A stretch of DNA of 64,000 bases from Azospirillum sp. B510 (lineage in GTDB: Bacteria > Pseudomonadota > Alphaproteobacteria > Azospirillales > Azospirillaceae): contig NC_013854.1 in the NCBI RefSeq assembly GCF_000010725.1, positions 3,215,001 to 3,279,000 of the forward strand, written 5' to 3'. A program made the position numbers and the translations under genes. Below, in pieces: positions 34,930-43,695 of this stretch. The notes beneath the pieces are model-generated. The model ran no database searches and had not been told where the DNA came from. It saw nothing but the letters and a program-made list of their open reading frames with translations. Position 1 is the stretch's first letter. Each line of letters begins with the position of its first letter.

Positions 34930-35487
34930 TTACTGGACGGCGCGGACTTCGACCACTTCGGGAATGTAGTGGCGCAGCATGTTCTCGATGCCGTGCTTCA
35001 GCGTGGCGGTGGAGCTGGGGCAGCCGGAGCAGGCCCCCTTCATCGCCAGATAGACGACGCCGCGCTCGAAGCCCTGGAAGGTGATGTCGCCGCCATCCTG
35101 GGCGACCGACGGACGGACGCGGGTGTCCAGCAGCTCCTTGATCTGCTCGACGATCTCCTCGTCGTCGGCGCTCGCCGCCGCGGCATGGCCGTCGCCGCCC
35201 TCCTCCAGCAGGACCGGACGGTCGGCGGTGAAATGCTCCATGATGACGCCGAGGATCGACGGCTTCAGCAGGAACCAGTCACGGGCGTCGGTCTTGGTGA
35301 TGGTGATGAAGTCGGCGCCGAGGAAGACGCCGACGACGCCCTCGATTTCGAACAGGCGCTGGGCGAGCGGCGAACGGGCGGCATCCTCGCGGCCGGTGAA
35401 GTCGGCGGTGCCGCGTCCGAGCACGTCACGCCCCGGCAGGAACTTGAGAGTCGCCGGGTTGGGCGTCTGCTCGGTCTGAATGAACAT
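34930..35487 (-). CDS. NifU-type Fe-S scaffold/carrier (NfuA-like)
   Basis: A 185-residue protein with an N-terminal Nfu_N domain (MFIQTEQTPNPATLKFLPG) and a C-terminal NifU domain (from about residue 110) carrying the CxxC motif GACSGCPSSTATLK that binds a 4Fe-4S cluster. It delivers clusters to apoproteins. GGAGGA lies seven bases before the start. The DUF1848 gene follows after 78 bases, possibly a client. Confidence 0.93.
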   Translation of the reverse strand: MFIQTEQTPNPATLKFLPGRDVLGRGTADFTGREDAARSPLAQRLFEIEGVVGVFLGADFITITKTDARDWFLLKPSILGVIMEHFTADRPVLLEEGGDGHAAAASADDEEIVEQIKELLDTRVRPSVAQDGGDITFQGFERGVVYLAMKGACSGCPSSTATLKHGIENMLRHYIPEVVEVRAVQ

Positions 35488-35634
35488 GGTCTGGTCCTCC
35501 ATCGGCGGCGGAATGGAACCGCCGGCGCGCCCGGGATTGGGCCGCGGCACGATTGGGGGAAATCTGGGCCGAAACGCCGGACGGATCAAGGACCCGGACT
35601 GTGTGGGTATTCGGCATCCGGCATGCGCCGGCCC

Positions 35635-35650
35635 TATCCTTACCTGCGTG
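35635..35650 (-). repeat. Third copy of the dispersed TAAGGAT motif
   Basis: On the minus strand the sequence CACGCAGGTAAGGATA matches 15 of 16 bases of the copies at 173-188 and 10127-10142. It lies between the universal stress protein and NfuA-like genes. Confidence 0.6.
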
Positions 35651-35684
35651 CCGGAGCCCAGAGTCCGTCTGAACCGATCGCACT

Positions 35685-36194
35685 CTAGGTGATCGCGTCG
35701 AGCGCCTCGTTGCTGAGCCCGCCGGGGACGATGGTCAGCGGGATGCGCAGCCGCCCCAGCCCGCGCCCGGTGTAATAGGAGATCAGCGGGCCGGGGCCTT
35801 CCGGGTCGGTGCCGGCGGCCAGCACCAGGATGGAGATGCTCGGCTCCTCGCCGATCAGGGCCAGCACCTCCTCGGTGCGGTTGCCTTCGCGGACATAGAG
35901 CGCCGGCAGGGTGCCGGTCAGCTGGTTGACCTCGCGCGCCAGCTTCTGGAGCATCTGCTCGGCCTCGGCGCGCCGTTCCTCGCGGATCAGGTTCTCCACC
36001 GCCAGCCAGTGCTGCATCTCGCCCTTTTCCAGAACGGTCAGCAGCGCCACCTTGCCGCCCGACTTGCGGGCGCGCAGGCAGGCGTAGCGCAGCGCCACCT
36101 TCAGCTCCGGGCTGTCGTCGACCACCACCAGGAAGATGCGCACCGGCTTGGGCGGTTGCGCCCCGGAACCCGTGGACTGCGTCGCGTCGGTCAT
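35685..36194 (-). CDS. Universal stress protein family protein
   Basis: A 169-residue UspA-fold protein. The strand VRIFLVVVDDSPELKVALRYA begins the domain after a 16-residue polar leader. The ATP-binding glycine motif is degenerate (VLAAGTDPEGPGPL), so nucleotide binding is doubtful. It is the third gene of a minus-strand run TauE - TIGR02186 - USP, with 19 bases to the upstream gene. Confidence 0.85.
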   Translation of the reverse strand: MTDATQSTGSGAQPPKPVRIFLVVVDDSPELKVALRYACLRARKSGGKVALLTVLEKGEMQHWLAVENLIREERRAEAEQMLQKLAREVNQLTGTLPALYVREGNRTEEVLALIGEEPSISILVLAAGTDPEGPGPLISYYTGRGLGRLRIPLTIVPGGLSNEALDAIT

Positions 36195-36213
36195 CTCGAT
36201 CCCCTTCTCGGCC

Positions 36214-36996
36214 TTAGACCCGGCGGAATGCGGCGCCGGCCGCCCAGCCGGCCGCGATGGCGCCGATGACGGCGGCCACCCCGTAGGTGACCGGACGGTT
36301 GCGGGCGAAGTCGGAGACTTCGGCGCTGAACCCGATCTTGGACACCACCAGCGGCGTGGTCTGGGCGCTGACCACCTCGCCGTCACGAATCAGCAGGGCC
36401 TCGACATTGTACAGCCCGGTCGGGACATTGGCCGGGAAATAGATGTTGGTGCGGAACAGCCGTTCGCCCAGGAAGGCGACCTGTCCCACGGTGATGGCAT
36501 AGAGGCCCTGGCGCTGCTTGTTGCGGATCAGCGCGCCGCGGTAGGCGGCGAGCTCGTCCGACGGCACCCCGGCGATCAGACCGGGATCGGCCGGCAGTTG
36601 CAGATAGGGCAGGCCCAGCTGGTGGCGTTCCAGCACCGGACGGCCGACCAGCTGGTCGAGCGGCCGGCTGACCGCCACCGTGTAGAAGCTGGGGACCTGG
36701 TCGAAGCGCAGGCTGTCGGTGTTCATCCACATGCCGGCCACCCGCTGCTTGCGGCGGACGGTGGCGGGCGCGCGCGGGCCGGTGACGACGATGGCGACGT
36801 CGCCCGCCCCATCGGTGGTGCCGAACAGCACGACCTCCGTCCCGGTGAAGCCGGTGGTGATGGCGATCAGATGGCTCGACAGGTCGGCGACCAGTTGCTG
36901 CGCCCACACCGTCGCCGCCACCAGGCCGCCCAGCAGCAGCCCGGTCAGCGCCGCCGCCCCCTGCGCCAGCCGGCGTTTCGTCCACAGGGGCATCAT
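36214..36996 (-). CDS. TIGR02186 family membrane protein
   Basis: A 260-residue protein of the alphaproteobacterial TIGR02186 family. It has an N-terminal membrane anchor (GAAALTGLLLGGLVAATVWA), a predicted periplasmic beta-rich body with VVLFGTTDGAGDVAIVVTGP and YFPANVPTGLYNVEALLI, and a C-terminal helix (YGVAAVIGAIAAGWAAG). The family co-occurs with TauE-type exporters, as here: tauE ends 13 bases before this start. Function unproven. Confidence 0.82.
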   Translation of the reverse strand: MMPLWTKRRLAQGAAALTGLLLGGLVAATVWAQQLVADLSSHLIAITTGFTGTEVVLFGTTDGAGDVAIVVTGPRAPATVRRKQRVAGMWMNTDSLRFDQVPSFYTVAVSRPLDQLVGRPVLERHQLGLPYLQLPADPGLIAGVPSDELAAYRGALIRNKQRQGLYAITVGQVAFLGERLFRTNIYFPANVPTGLYNVEALLIRDGEVVSAQTTPLVVSKIGFSAEVSDFARNRPVTYGVAAVIGAIAAGWAAGAAFRRV

Positions 36997-37009
36997 CCCA
37001 GCCCCCCGC

Positions 37010-37927
37010 TCATCTCAGCCCCATGGTCAGGGTGAACAGGTCGTCGGGACGGGAGAACAGATCCCAGGCCAGCTTCAGCGCCACCGCCACCACGATCAGC
37101 GCCAGCGCCAGCCGGGCGGTCTCGCCGCGCAGTCGCGACCCGGCCCGGGTGCCGAACTGGGCGCCGATCACGCCGCCGATCAGCAGCAGCAGCGCCAGCA
37201 TGGCGTCGACCGTCTGGTTGGTGGCGGCCTGCAACAGGGTGGCCGCCGCGGTGGTGAAGATGATCTGGAACAGCGAGGTGCCGGCGACCAGACCGGCCGG
37301 CATGTTCAAGAGATAGATCATCGCCGGCACCAGGAGGAAGCCGCCGCCGATGCCCATGATCGCCACCAGCATGCCGCCGACCGCCCCGATCCCCGCCGGC
37401 AGCAGGGCGGAGATGTACAGCTTGGACCGCTGGAACCGCATCTTGAAGGGCAGGCCGTGCAGCCAGATATGGCGGTGCAGCTTGCCCCGCTTGGCCGTCG
37501 GCGCCCGCCGGCGCAGGATGGCGCGGCTGCTTTCCACCAGCATCATCCCGCCGATGGTGCCGAGGAAGAAGACGTAGGACAGGGTGATGGCGATGTCGAT
37601 CTGACCCAGCCGTTGCAGGATGCCGAAGACCCAGACGCCGACCGCCGTGCCGAGCACGCCGCCGCCCAGCATCACCACCCCCAGCTTGACGTCGACATTG
37701 CCGCGCCGCCAGTGGGCCAGCACGCCGGACACGCTGGCGGCGACCAGCTGGTTGGCCTGGGTGCCGACGGCGATGGCGGGGGGAACGCCGATGAAGATCA
37801 GCAGCGGCGTCATCAGGAAGCCGCCGCCGACGCCGAACATCCCCGACAGGAAACCGACGAGCCAGCCCATGCCGAGCACCAGCAGCGCGTTGACCGACAT
37901 CTCGGCAATCGGCAGGTAGACTTGCAT
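37010..37927 (-). CDS. TauE/SafE family exporter
   Basis: A 305-residue permease with eight or so helices and two copies of the family repeat: FLSGMFGVGGGFLMTPLL and MLVAIMGIGGGFLLVPAM. Related proteins export sulfite, sulfoacetate or other sulfonates. A cytoplasmic loop (about residues 135-165) is basic. The partner gene of the TIGR02186 family follows immediately, which favours a sulfur-related role. Confidence 0.88.
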   Translation of the reverse strand: MQVYLPIAEMSVNALLVLGMGWLVGFLSGMFGVGGGFLMTPLLIFIGVPPAIAVGTQANQLVAASVSGVLAHWRRGNVDVKLGVVMLGGGVLGTAVGVWVFGILQRLGQIDIAITLSYVFFLGTIGGMMLVESSRAILRRRAPTAKRGKLHRHIWLHGLPFKMRFQRSKLYISALLPAGIGAVGGMLVAIMGIGGGFLLVPAMIYLLNMPAGLVAGTSLFQIIFTTAAATLLQAATNQTVDAMLALLLLIGGVIGAQFGTRAGSRLRGETARLALALIVVAVALKLAWDLFSRPDDLFTLTMGLR

Positions 37928-38035
37928 GGGGGATTGTCTGTCGGGATGTTCGGGATGGGCGGCCGATCGGCAGCTTACCCGAGCCGGCGCGGTGGCGGAA
38001 GACCGCAACGCCGGGGTTGGGGACCGGGATGGTCC

Positions 38036-38566
38036 TCAGGACACCGGGGCGTGGAAGAAGACCTTGTAGCCGCCCTTGTGCGGAAAGACATGCTCGGCCT
38101 CCCGCCTCGCGGTGGACAGGTCCAGCGCATGCACCACCATCAGGTTGCCGTACCGCCATGCCGGGTTCACCGGCTTTCCGGCGGCGCGGGCGACGGCGGC
38201 GGCGTTGGTGTCGAACTGCGCCTCCGCCCGGAAACCGCGGCGGTTGCCGCCAGGGGTGCCGAGGATGTGCAGGAAAACCGGCGGCTCCTTGTCCAGCGTG
38301 TCGATCTGGCGCTGAAGATGGCTGATCCGCTGTTCGGCGGCGGACAGGCGGACCTTCGCCCGCTCCAGCCGGAAGGCGAGGTCGGCCAGCGCCTCGGTTT
38401 CCGCAAGCTTACGTTCCTTCAGCGGCAGCACCGACTGGCGCAGCCGGTCCAGCCCGGACACCCGCTCCCAGCTCCGCCGGATGCCGACCCAGCACAGATG
38501 GCACAGCACCGCCAGCGCCGCCACCAGCGGCACCGCCGAGTCGAGGATCGTCCGCACCACCTCCAT
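38036..38566 (-). CDS. Membrane-anchored coiled-coil protein (unknown)
   Basis: A 176-residue protein: one N-terminal membrane helix (AVPLVAALAVLCHLCWVGI), a charged coiled coil (residues about 40-92, LAFRLERAKVRLSAAEQRI) and a C-terminal globular part (PPVFLHILGTPGGNRRGF through VFPHKGGYKVFFHAPVS). No family recognised. It is divergently paired with a protein of the same architecture at 38676. Confidence 0.65.
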   Translation of the reverse strand: MEVVRTILDSAVPLVAALAVLCHLCWVGIRRSWERVSGLDRLRQSVLPLKERKLAETEALADLAFRLERAKVRLSAAEQRISHLQRQIDTLDKEPPVFLHILGTPGGNRRGFRAEAQFDTNAAAVARAAGKPVNPAWRYGNLMVVHALDLSTARREAEHVFPHKGGYKVFFHAPVS

Positions 38567-38675
38567 CGCCACGCCGTTCCCTCTATGCCCTGCGCCCGCC
38601 CTTGTGGCACGCCCGTTGCTGCATCACGGGCGGAAGGCACTCAGCAAGGAACGTGCCGGAACGGAGGGGGAGGGG

Positions 38676-39158
38676 ATGATGAGCACGCAGACGCCCTTGC
38701 TGCTCGTGCTGGAGATGGTGATCCTGATGGCCTGCCTCAGCTGGATCACCGTATCGGTGGTGCGGATCGGCAACCGGATCGCCGCCGTCCAGCGCCGCCG
38801 ATGCCAGCTCCAGCACGGGCAGACCGAGCTGATCCTGACCACCGAATCGCTGCGGCGCGACCTGCGCCGGAACGAGATCGAGCTGCGCCAGACGGAGGAG
38901 GCCATCTCGGTGCGCAACGCCCAGGCGGCGGAGCTTCAAACCCGGCTGAACGATCTGCGCCGCCAGGGTCCGCGGGAATACACGCTGATGAATGAACGCT
39001 TCGGCGAGAAGGACAAGCTGTGGCTGCTGAGCGTGCCACGGCCGGACCGGCCCGAGCGCTGGGCGGTCGCCGCCCCCGACAGCGGCACGGCGATGGCGCT
39101 GCTGTGCGCCAGGATCACGGTGCCGGAACGGCCGGTGGTGGACGATCAATTGAATTGA
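38676..39158 (+). CDS. Membrane-anchored coiled-coil protein (unknown), paired
   Basis: A 160-residue protein with an N-terminal membrane helix (LLLVLEMVILMACLSWITVSV), a coiled coil (about residues 35-105, LTTESLRRDLRRNEIELRQ) and a short C-terminal globular part (YTLMNERFGEKDKLWLLSVP). Strong AGGGGAGGGG upstream. It mirrors the divergent gene in domain layout though sequence identity is low; both may arise from an old duplication. Confidence 0.65.
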   Translation: MMSTQTPLLLVLEMVILMACLSWITVSVVRIGNRIAAVQRRRCQLQHGQTELILTTESLRRDLRRNEIELRQTEEAISVRNAQAAELQTRLNDLRRQGPREYTLMNERFGEKDKLWLLSVPRPDRPERWAVAAPDSGTAMALLCARITVPERPVVDDQLN

Positions 39159-39232
39159 GCAGCCGGACCGGCCGCAGTTGCAAAATGCGATGCGGCCGGC
39201 AATCTCCTCGCGATCTGATACGCAAATTGCGC

Positions 39233-40240
39233 TTAGGCGATTCCCTTGGCGGCGACCAGCTCGCGCAGGTTCACCTCGGGCCGGGCGCCGACATGGCTGA
39301 TGATCTCCGCCGCGGCGACGGCGCCCAGACGGCCGCAGACCGCCGGGGACAGGCCGCGGGTGTGGCCGAACAGGAAGCCGGCGGCATAGAGGTCGCCGGC
39401 GCCGGTGGTGTCGACCACCCGCTCCACCGGCTCCGCCACCACCTCGACCACCTCGCCGGCCGACACGATGACGGCACCCTTCTCGCTGCGGGTCAGCGCC
39501 GCCGTCTTGCCCAGCCGCTTCACCGCCGCCAGCGCGTCCTCGAAGCGGTCGGTGCCATAGAGGGCGCCAATCTCATGCTCGTTGGCGAACAGGATGTCGA
39601 CATGGCGTTCCACCAGATCGACGAACTCGGCATGGTGGCGGTGGACGCAGAAGCTGTCGGACAGCGACAGCGACACCTTGCGGCCGGCGGCATGCGCGAT
39701 CTCGGCCGCCTTGCGGAAGGCCGCCTTGGCGCGGGGCGGATCCCACAGGTAGCCTTCGAGATAGGTCACCTGCGACCCGGCGATCAGCGCCTCGTCGATG
39801 TCCTCCGGACCCAGCTCGACGCAGGCGCCGAGATAGGTGTTCATTGAACGCTGGGCGTCCGGCGTGACCAGGATCAGGCAGCGGGCGGTCGGCGCCCCGC
39901 CCACCAGGGGCGCGCTGTCGAAGGCGACGCCCGATGCCCGGATGTCGTGGCGGAACACGTCGCCCAGCTGGTCCCTGGCGACCTTGCCGATATAGGCGCC
40001 GCGGCCGCCCAGCATGGCGATGCCGGCCATGGTGTTCCCGGCCGAACCGCCGGAAACCTCGACGCCCGGCCCCATCCGGCCATACAGCTCCTCCGCGCGG
40101 GCGGCGTCGATCAGCGTCATCGCCCCCTTTTCGATGGTGTTGGCGGCGAGGAAGGCGTCGTCGGCGTGGGCGATCACGTCCACGATGGCGTTGCCGATGC
40201 CGGTGACGTCGTAGGCGGCATCATGTGTGGACGGGGCCAT
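39233..40240 (-). CDS. PfkB family kinase (adenosine kinase-like)
   Basis: A 335-residue sugar/nucleoside kinase. Conserved elements are YDVTGIGNAIVDVIAHADD at the N-terminus, VSGGSAGNTMAGIAMLGGR, and the catalytic signature DTTGAGDLYAAGFLFG. Close relatives in alphaproteobacteria are annotated as adenosine kinase. GGAG lies upstream of the ATG at 40240. It faces a coiled-coil protein gene tail-to-tail. Confidence 0.9.
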   Translation of the reverse strand: MAPSTHDAAYDVTGIGNAIVDVIAHADDAFLAANTIEKGAMTLIDAARAEELYGRMGPGVEVSGGSAGNTMAGIAMLGGRGAYIGKVARDQLGDVFRHDIRASGVAFDSAPLVGGAPTARCLILVTPDAQRSMNTYLGACVELGPEDIDEALIAGSQVTYLEGYLWDPPRAKAAFRKAAEIAHAAGRKVSLSLSDSFCVHRHHAEFVDLVERHVDILFANEHEIGALYGTDRFEDALAAVKRLGKTAALTRSEKGAVIVSAGEVVEVVAEPVERVVDTTGAGDLYAAGFLFGHTRGLSPAVCGRLGAVAAAEIISHVGARPEVNLRELVAAKGIA

Positions 40241-40441
40241 GGGCTCTCCTGACGGGTCGAACGGGGAAGGCGAAAGTGCGGCGCGAGTATACGCGCCGCC
40301 GCCGACACCACAAGCGCGGGGCCCGAGGGTGCGGTGACCGGAGAGGTGAATTACCGCGGCCGGGACTGGAACCCGGCGCCCGGCCACCGTAGATATGCGG
40401 GCGGCCGTTCCCCCTTCCCTCCACCGCCTCACGGACCGCCG

Positions 40442-41137
40442 ATGATCCGCGCCCTCGTGCTTGCCTTCACCCAGCTGTCCGACCCGCGCGTGCGCCGGGT
40501 GGTGTGGATCGGGGTGTTCGTCTCGCTGCTCGCCTATGCCCTGCTGGCCGGCGGCGCGTGGTGGGCGCTGTCGGTGACGCCGCTGACCGGCTATGGCTGG
40601 GTCGACGCCACCATCGACGTGATGGGCGGGCTGGGGGTGCTGGTGCTCGCCTGGCTGCTGTTCCCGGCCACCGTCGGCACGGTGTCGAGCTTCTTCCTGG
40701 ACGAGGTGCTGGAACGGGTGGAGGCGCGGCATTATCCCTTCCTGCCCGCCCCGCGCCGGGCCGGCTGGCTGGAGGAGCTGGCGACGGCGCTGCGCTTCCT
40801 GCTGCTGGTGCTGGCGGTCAACCTGCTGGCGCTGCCGGTCTACCTGTTCGCCCCCGGCCTGAACCTGATCATCTTCTACACCGTCAACGGCTATCTGCTG
40901 GGACGGGAATATTTCGAGATGGTCGCCCATCGGCGGATGGACCGCGCCATGGCGCGGGCGATGCGGCAGGCCAGACCGCTGAAACCTTTTTTGGCCGGCG
41001 TCGTCATCGCCTTTCTTTCCACCATCCCCTTCGTCAATTTGCTGGTCCCGGTCGTCGCCAGCGCCTTCATGGTTCATGTCCTACAGTCCATGTCGGCGCC
41101 CCTTGCGGCGGGCCGGACGACCGTGATACGCCGCTAG
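40442..41137 (+). CDS. EI24/CysZ-like membrane protein
   Basis: A 231-residue membrane protein with four helices of the EI24 (PF07264) family, to which the sulfate transporter CysZ belongs. Typical are LVLAWLLFPATVGTVSSFFL, VYLFAPGLNLIIFYTVNGYL and the amphipathic FEMVAHRRMDRAMARAMRQ. The bactofilin gene follows after about 108 bases. Confidence 0.85.
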   Translation: MIRALVLAFTQLSDPRVRRVVWIGVFVSLLAYALLAGGAWWALSVTPLTGYGWVDATIDVMGGLGVLVLAWLLFPATVGTVSSFFLDEVLERVEARHYPFLPAPRRAGWLEELATALRFLLLVLAVNLLALPVYLFAPGLNLIIFYTVNGYLLGREYFEMVAHRRMDRAMARAMRQARPLKPFLAGVVIAFLSTIPFVNLLVPVVASAFMVHVLQSMSAPLAAGRTTVIRR

Positions 41138-41245
41138 GCGGCACGGCCGACCGCCGTCGCCTGCCCGGCGGCGCGCTTCCGGCACCGGGCCTCTCGACTT
41201 CCAGGCCATCCCGCCACCCGTATGTCCAGATTGGGGGAACCGCTC

Positions 41246-42103
41246 ATGCTGTTCGGACGCAAGACACCGCCCGCCGCGCCCAAGGCCGACAGCCCCGCCC
41301 CGCCGCAGCCGGCCATCCGTCCGCAGACCCCCGGCGACGCCGGCGCCGTCTCGTCGCCGCTCGCCTCGCTCAACGCCCCCGTCCCGGGGGGGCCGGCGGC
41401 CCCGGCCTCCGCCGTCGCGGCCGGAGCGGCCGCCCCCAGCATGGCCCATGCCCTGGCCGAGCACGTCTCTCCGGCCTATCCCGACACGCCTTCCGCCTCG
41501 AAGGGACCCGACATGAACAGCATTCCCAAGCCCCCGGCCGCGCCGGCCATGCCCGGCGCCGGTTTCAAGACCGACGTGCCACGCCGGGTCGTCGACATGC
41601 CGGGCTCCGCCCCGCGCCAGCCGTCGATCCCCGTCGCCACCCCGGCGGCCCCCCTCGGCCAGGCAGCGGCCCAGGCGCCGGTCCAGGCCCCGGTTTCCCC
41701 GCCGGTTCCGGAACAGCGCCGCCTGACCGTGGGCCGCGACATCTCCCTGGCCGGCGAGATCGGCTCCTGCGACGTGCTGGTCGTCGAAGGCACGGTCGAG
41801 GCCAAGCTGCGCGAGGGCCGTCTGGTCGAGATCGCCGAAACCGGCCTGTTCAAGGGCTCGGTCGACATCGAGGAGGCCGACATCGCCGGCCGCTTCGAAG
41901 GCGACATCGCCGTCCGCGGCCGCCTGACCGTGCGGTCCGGCGGCAAGATCACCGGTTCGATCCGCTTCGGCGAACTGGCGGTCGAGGCCGGCGGCCAGTT
42001 GATCGGCGACATCCAGCTGTATGGCAGCAAGCCCGCCGCCGTTCAGGCTCCGGCGGCCGCCCCGGCCGCGGTGGCCCAGGTCCCGGCGGCCGAGACCGTC
42101 TGA
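41246..42103 (+). CDS. Bactofilin-like polymer-forming protein
   Basis: A 285-residue protein with a long disordered Pro/Ala-rich N-terminus (residues 1-165) and a C-terminal bactofilin beta-helix (about 168-260: LTVGRDISLAGEIGSCDVLV, GSVDIEEADIAGRFEGDI, GGQLIGDIQLYG). Bactofilins form filaments that localise cell-wall enzymes and shape stalks or poles. The N-terminal tail is several times longer than in most bactofilins. The ATG at 41246 was preferred for its GGGGGAA site; 41222 is possible. Confidence 0.88.
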   Translation: MLFGRKTPPAAPKADSPAPPQPAIRPQTPGDAGAVSSPLASLNAPVPGGPAAPASAVAAGAAAPSMAHALAEHVSPAYPDTPSASKGPDMNSIPKPPAAPAMPGAGFKTDVPRRVVDMPGSAPRQPSIPVATPAAPLGQAAAQAPVQAPVSPPVPEQRRLTVGRDISLAGEIGSCDVLVVEGTVEAKLREGRLVEIAETGLFKGSVDIEEADIAGRFEGDIAVRGRLTVRSGGKITGSIRFGELAVEAGGQLIGDIQLYGSKPAAVQAPAAAPAAVAQVPAAETV

Positions 42104-42150
42104 CCGGCGCTTCCGGCCGGCGCTCCCCGCCGGTAAGGAACGCAAGCGAA

Positions 42151-42179
42151 CGCCCGGCTGGCTCCCGCCATGCCGGGCG
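42151..42179. terminator. Hairpin between convergent bactofilin and nth genes
   Basis: CGCCCGGC (42151-42158) pairs with GCCGGGCG (42172-42179). No T-run, but its position between two stop codons suggests a shared termination or mRNA-end structure. Confidence 0.4.
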
Positions 42180-42235
42180 TCCGCATTCCCGGAAGGACCA
42201 AGGGTCCCCGGCCACCGCTCAGGCCCAGCCGCCGC

Positions 42236-42883
42236 TCAGGCGATGATCTTGTCCTTGAAGCCGCAGAGATCGGCCACCGGGCAGACCGGGCAATCCGGCT
42301 TGCGCGCCTTGCAGACATAGCGGCCGTGCAGGATCAGCCAATGGTGGGCGTGGCGGCGGTAGAGCTTCGGCACCGTCTTCAACAGCTTCGCCTCCACCGC
42401 GTCCGGCGTCTTGCCGGGGGCCAGCCCGGTGCGGTTGCCGACGCGGAAGATGTGGGTGTCGACCGCGATGGTCTCCTCCCCGAAGGCGACGTTCAGGACG
42501 ACATTGGCGGTCTTGCGGCCGACGCCGGGAAGCTGCTCCAGCGCCTCGCGGTCGCGCGGCACCTCGCCGCCATGGCGCTCGATCAGCAGTTCCGACAGGC
42601 GGATGACGTTCTTGGCCTTGGTGTTGAACAGGCCGATGGTCTTGATGTACCGGCGCAGCCCCTCCTCGCCCAGCGCCACCATCTGCCGGGGCGTGGTGAC
42701 GATCTGGAACAGCGGGCCGGTGGCCTTGTTCACCCCGACATCGGTCGCCTGGGCCGACAGCACCACGGCGACCAGCAGCGTATAAGGATTGACGTATTCC
42801 AGCTCGCTCCGGGGCTCCGGATTGGCGGCGGACAGACGGCGGAAGAATTCCTGGACGGCGGCGGGCTTCATGACGGTCACCAT
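42236..42883 (-). CDS. nth: Endonuclease III
   Basis: A 215-residue DNA glycosylase/AP lyase for oxidised pyrimidines. The helix-hairpin-helix is LPGVGRKTANVVLNVAFG with the catalytic lysine, the catalytic aspartate lies in VDTHIFRV, and the 4Fe-4S ligands follow C-x6-C-x2-C-x5-C (CKARKPDCPVCPVADLC). Starts at 42883 and 42871 are both possible. Confidence 0.95.
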   Translation of the reverse strand: MVTVMKPAAVQEFFRRLSAANPEPRSELEYVNPYTLLVAVVLSAQATDVGVNKATGPLFQIVTTPRQMVALGEEGLRRYIKTIGLFNTKAKNVIRLSELLIERHGGEVPRDREALEQLPGVGRKTANVVLNVAFGEETIAVDTHIFRVGNRTGLAPGKTPDAVEAKLLKTVPKLYRRHAHHWLILHGRYVCKARKPDCPVCPVADLCGFKDKIIA

Positions 42884-42987
42884 AACCGCAACGGCCCAGC
42901 CTGCGCCAGAGGCCGGGCGCGCGAAGACGGCAGGATCGTAACATGACCCGCCAGCTCCCGGAGTTTCCGGGCAAACTGCGGCGTTGC

Positions 42988-43002
42988 GTCGCAAATTGCG
43001 AC
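42988..43002. promoter_or_regulatory. Palindrome GTCGCAAATTGCGAC
   Basis: Seven-base inverted repeat around a central A, in the AT-rich region upstream of nth (minus) and the following plus-strand gene. Its core CGCAAATTGCG also occurs at 39221-39231. Operator-like; factor unknown. Confidence 0.4.
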
Positions 43003-43177
43003 AAAATTTGGAATAAGTGACGGCAATACAACAGAATTGGTCGCAGGAATACCGCTTTCCCACCCATTCCGCAGTGGCGTATGATTTGCTCACTGCCAAG
43101 ACACCGTTTGAATGCCTGTAATTGAACCACGGATGATCCTGGTCGTGGCGTTCGGATCGGATAAGGGTGTTTTCGAT

Positions 43178-43642
43178 ATGACCGCGTCTTATCTTGTGGA
43201 AGTAAAGGACTGGGGACTGCATGTCCGGTTGCAGGGCGCCCTGTCGATGGAGCAGCGCGACGCCGTGGCCCGTCAGGTGGAGCTGCAATGCGCCACCCTT
43301 GGCGCCCGTGGCACGCCATGGAGCGGCCTCGTCGAATTCGACCGTTTCCAGGTCGACGAGTTCCGGCCGGAGATCGTCATCGGCCTGATGAAGCTGGCAA
43401 GGCGCTGTGGCCAGATCCGCTGCGCGGTGGTGATGACCGACTGGCACTGGGCTTCGGTGATGGCGGAGACGTTGATCGCCGCCGGGGTCGACGATCAGGC
43501 GCGCATCTTCGTCCAGGCCGAGGTTCCCGACCCGATCGAGGATCTGGACGGCGGCCCTGCCGGCGATTTCGCCAAGCTGGACGGCGCGATGGCCTGGGTG
43601 CTGAACGGCGGCGTGCTGCCGATGGTGTCGAAGGCGGCATAA
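43178..43642 (+). CDS. Hypothetical protein, possible STAS/SpoIIAA-like fold
   Basis: A soluble protein of about 154 residues with alternating strands and helices (YLVEVKDWGLHVRLQGALS; GLVEFDRFQVDEFRPEI; IRCAVVMTDWHWASVMAET). The pattern resembles SpoIIAA/STAS-like proteins but no motif is decisive. Start codons at 43112 and 43133 would add up to 22 residues. It is followed within 53 bases by a DUF2244 gene. Confidence 0.6.
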   Translation: MTASYLVEVKDWGLHVRLQGALSMEQRDAVARQVELQCATLGARGTPWSGLVEFDRFQVDEFRPEIVIGLMKLARRCGQIRCAVVMTDWHWASVMAETLIAAGVDDQARIFVQAEVPDPIEDLDGGPAGDFAKLDGAMAWVLNGGVLPMVSKAA

Positions 43643-43695
43643 CCCCGCCGTCCTCACGGTTTATTGCCGGGCGGCGCTGGGGTAGGATGGCGTCC

